Assembly: GCF_021390545.1 (NCBI RefSeq)
Contig: NZ_JAJUWR010000014.1
Location: 106,150-170,149 of the forward strand
Length of the DNA stretch: 64,000 nt
DNA from: Algoriphagus sp. AGSA1
GTDB taxonomy: Bacteria; Bacteroidota; Bacteroidia; Cytophagales; Cyclobacteriaceae
Direction of reading: 5' to 3'
Below the pieces are notes generated by a model that worked only from the letters and a program-made list of their open reading frames with translations, made no database searches and was not told the DNA's origin. The translations under genes were made by a program, and so were the position numbers. This document shows positions 63,140 to 64,000 of this stretch, in pieces; the first letter of the stretch is position 1; each line of letters starts with the position of its first letter.

Positions 63140-63226
63140 CACTCCCTTCGGCAAGGAAGGGGGAAAAACGGGGCAAAAACCGGGAGGTTTAAGCCGCTGA
63201 CAAGGGCCACAAACGGGTGGCGCCAA

Positions 63227-63235
63227 GTTCTTTGA
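63227..63235 (+). promoter_or_regulatory. boxA-like antitermination element in the rRNA leader
   Basis: GTTCTTTGA about 104 bp before the 16S start resembles the boxA-type leader element of rRNA operons. Seen by eye only. Confidence 0.4.
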
Positions 63236-63338
63236 AGTGATGTAAGACGAAAAAAACAATAACCTGGGAACAGACAGGGAGACGTTTATGGGATTTGCCT
63301 CGTGCGGTCCCATGGACAGTGTATAATAATGATAATTT

Positions 63339-64000
<662 letters not shown>

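Overview
The window comes from a Gram-negative member of the Bacteroidota, most likely the order Cytophagales near the family Cyclobacteriaceae (Algoriphagus-like). The evidence is the 5' part of a 16S rRNA gene at the right edge, two secreted proteins with type IX secretion (gliding-type) C-terminal domains, several Bacteroidota-only families (DUF5723, DUF2480, six-bladed propeller lipoproteins), and promoters of the Bacteroidota type (TTTG, 19 bases, TAnnTTTG). No plasmid or prophage backbone is visible.

Layout. 1-3226 (minus): L-serine dehydratase beta chain, then TolC and a membrane fusion protein cut by the left edge. 3382-8835: a class IV aminotransferase, then a xylose operon (sodium/sugar symporter, xylB, xylA) closed by a hairpin terminator. 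9172-16666: a tightly coupled exopolysaccharide operon (glycosyltransferase, multi-spanning membrane protein, polysaccharide deacetylase, Wza-like exporter, Wzc-like tyrosine autokinase, kdsB). 16832-23035: an FAD-dependent oxidoreductase, a START-like protein, a 1.3-kb gene-poor gap, a tiny membrane protein, an MscS channel and a PD40 propeller protein. 23636-27988: four coupled genes for exported proteins, ending in a protein built from three copies of a Trp-rich motif plus leucine-rich repeats. 28544-36043 (minus): two large type IX cargo proteins.

36439-49000 is an accessory zone. It holds a ParDE-like pair, a stop-interrupted small gene, a broken partial copy of the nearby small membrane protein gene, a three-gene HipB/HipS/HipT toxin-antitoxin operon with three 40-bp-phased operators, an IS4-type insertion sequence whose AbrB-like ORF and transposase ORF are joined by a probable -1 frameshift site, and a RelBE-like pair. 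Ordinary genes lie between: DUF5723, a fused 2-oxoacid dehydrogenase E1 and rimO.

49236-62826 returns to core-like content: a Cys-rich secreted peptide with a propeller lipoprotein, a GNAT-like protein, an adenosine-kinase-like PfkB protein, a peptidase M16 pair with an extra duplicated domain, an M61 peptidase, then rpmH-rnpA-ctpA-tsaB-DUF2480. 62881-64000: three phased tandem promoters, a leader, and the 16S rRNA gene, cut by the right edge.

The most unusual items are the frameshift-dependent IS with an AbrB-like N-terminal domain, the tripartite Hip operon with its phased operators, and the undescribed four-gene exported Trp/LRR cluster. All functional statements are from reading the sequence; no database search was run.
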